39,708 bases of DNA from Betaproteobacteria bacterium. GTDB lineage: Bacteria > Pseudomonadota > Gammaproteobacteria > Burkholderiales > Burkholderiaceae_C. The stretch spans positions 1 through 39,708 of the forward strand of contig JABCYW010000046.1 in NCBI GenBank assembly GCA_013289985.1, in the 5' to 3' direction. Positions 39,326 through 39,708 of this stretch are shown here, in pieces. Positions within the stretch are counted from its first letter, which is position 1. Each line of letters starts with the position of its first letter. Made by a program: the position numbers and the translations under genes. The notes beneath the pieces were generated by a model, which ran no database searches, was not told where the DNA came from, and saw only the letters and a program-made list of their open reading frames with translations.

Positions 39326-39708
39326 ATGAACACGAAGATCCGCTTTCCGTTCCACGCCCTGGTGTCGGCCGTGCTGGCGCTGGCCGCCGGCGCCGCGCTG
39401 GCCGACATCAACGTGGGCGTGACGGTGTCGGCCACCGGCCCCGCCGCGTCGCTGGGCATCCCGGAGAAGAACACCATCGCCCTGATGCCGCAGACCATCG
39501 CCGGCCAGAAGGTGAACTACATCGTGCTGGACGACGGCTCCGACACCACCAAGGCGGTGAGCAACACGCGCAAGCTGATCACCGAGGACAAGGTCGACAT
39601 CATCCTGGGCTCCACCGTGACCCCCAACTCGCTGGCCATGATCGACGTCGTGAGCGAGGCGCAGGTGCCGATGATCTCGATGGCCGCGTCGGCCAAGATC
39701 GTCGAGCC
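39326..39708 (+). CDS. ABC transporter substrate-binding protein, Liv/HAAT type (3' partial)
   Basis: 127 residues visible; cut by the window end. Start ATG 39326, with GGAG nine bases upstream; an in-frame ATG at 39311 overlaps the paaR stop but would extend the signal peptide unusually. Signal peptide MNTKIRFPFHALVSAVLALA...ALA, then periplasmic-binding-fold sequence INVGVTVSATGPAASLGIPE, LDDGSDTTKAVSNTRKLI and DIILGSTVTPNSLAMIDVV. Family of branched-chain amino acid/aromatic acid uptake. The position beside paaR suggests import of phenylacetate or a related aromatic acid (inference). Confidence 0.88.
   Translation, partial: MNTKIRFPFHALVSAVLALAAGAALADINVGVTVSATGPAASLGIPEKNTIALMPQTIAGQKVNYIVLDDGSDTTKAVSNTRKLITEDKVDIILGSTVTPNSLAMIDVVSEAQVPMISMAASAKIVE

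Overview
This is a roughly 70% GC, densely packed chromosomal window. Gene content points to a betaproteobacterium of the order Burkholderiales: a paaG-I-K-A-B-C-D-E phenylacetate operon with a TetR-type PaaR and a divergent paaY, an IclR/hmgA/fahA homogentisate module, a PEP-CTERM protein, an S53 peptidase and a RAYT/REP element. The Rubrivivax/Leptothrix/Roseateles-like group would fit, but genus is inference only.

Layout. 1-3608: two c-di-GMP enzymes, a GGDEF-EAL protein cut by the window start and a coiled-coil GGDEF cyclase. 3605-6339: a small lipoprotein, an EcsC-family protein and an exported S41-like protein whose catalytic Ser appears to be Asn. 6370-8914 (minus): an S53 peptidase (TTG start) followed by a PEP-CTERM protein, an apparent two-gene secretion operon. 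8915-10664: poorly coding DNA, a possible small exported protein and an unrecognised exported protein. 10731-11946: a REP-associated tyrosine transposase bracketed by 25-bp inverted REP-like repeats, abutting tRNA-Ser(UGA). 12078-15081: apaH, a CNNM/CorC transporter and a SapC-family gene coupled to it by an ATGA overlap.

15120-18673 is the homogentisate module: an IclR regulator divergent from hmgA-fahA (tyrosine/phenylalanine catabolism to fumarate and acetoacetate). It is followed by a convergent AmpG-like MFS permease and a BtuF-like binding protein without a signal peptide. 20925-24519 is an ECF sigma/anti-sigma pair divergent from an exported S8 (subtilase) protease, then a Gly/Ser/Ala-rich exported protein. 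A 50-bp interrupted dyad lies between sigma factor and protease and presents the same 12-bp box to each gene. I regard this as the best candidate for an undescribed regulatory system here.

24573-26331 (minus) is a VOC - ArsR - SRPBCC operon chained by ATGA overlaps, whose last gene is a fusion of an SRPBCC (Aha1-like) domain with a TIGR02594/CHAP-like Cys-His hydrolase. A strong dyad operator separates it from an exported M1 aminopeptidase. An alpha/beta hydrolase, an endonuclease V-like protein and a small helical protein follow.

31150-39708 is the phenylacetate region. A perfect 20-bp palindrome supplies the -35 boxes of both divergent promoters (paaY on minus, paaG-E on plus). The operon encodes activation (PaaK), the epoxidase (PaaABCDE), the isomerase (PaaG) and thioesterases/salvage (PaaI, PaaY). 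paaZ, paaF, paaH and paaJ are not in the window. A nest of inverted repeats separates paaE from paaR, and a Liv-type binding-protein gene runs off the right end.
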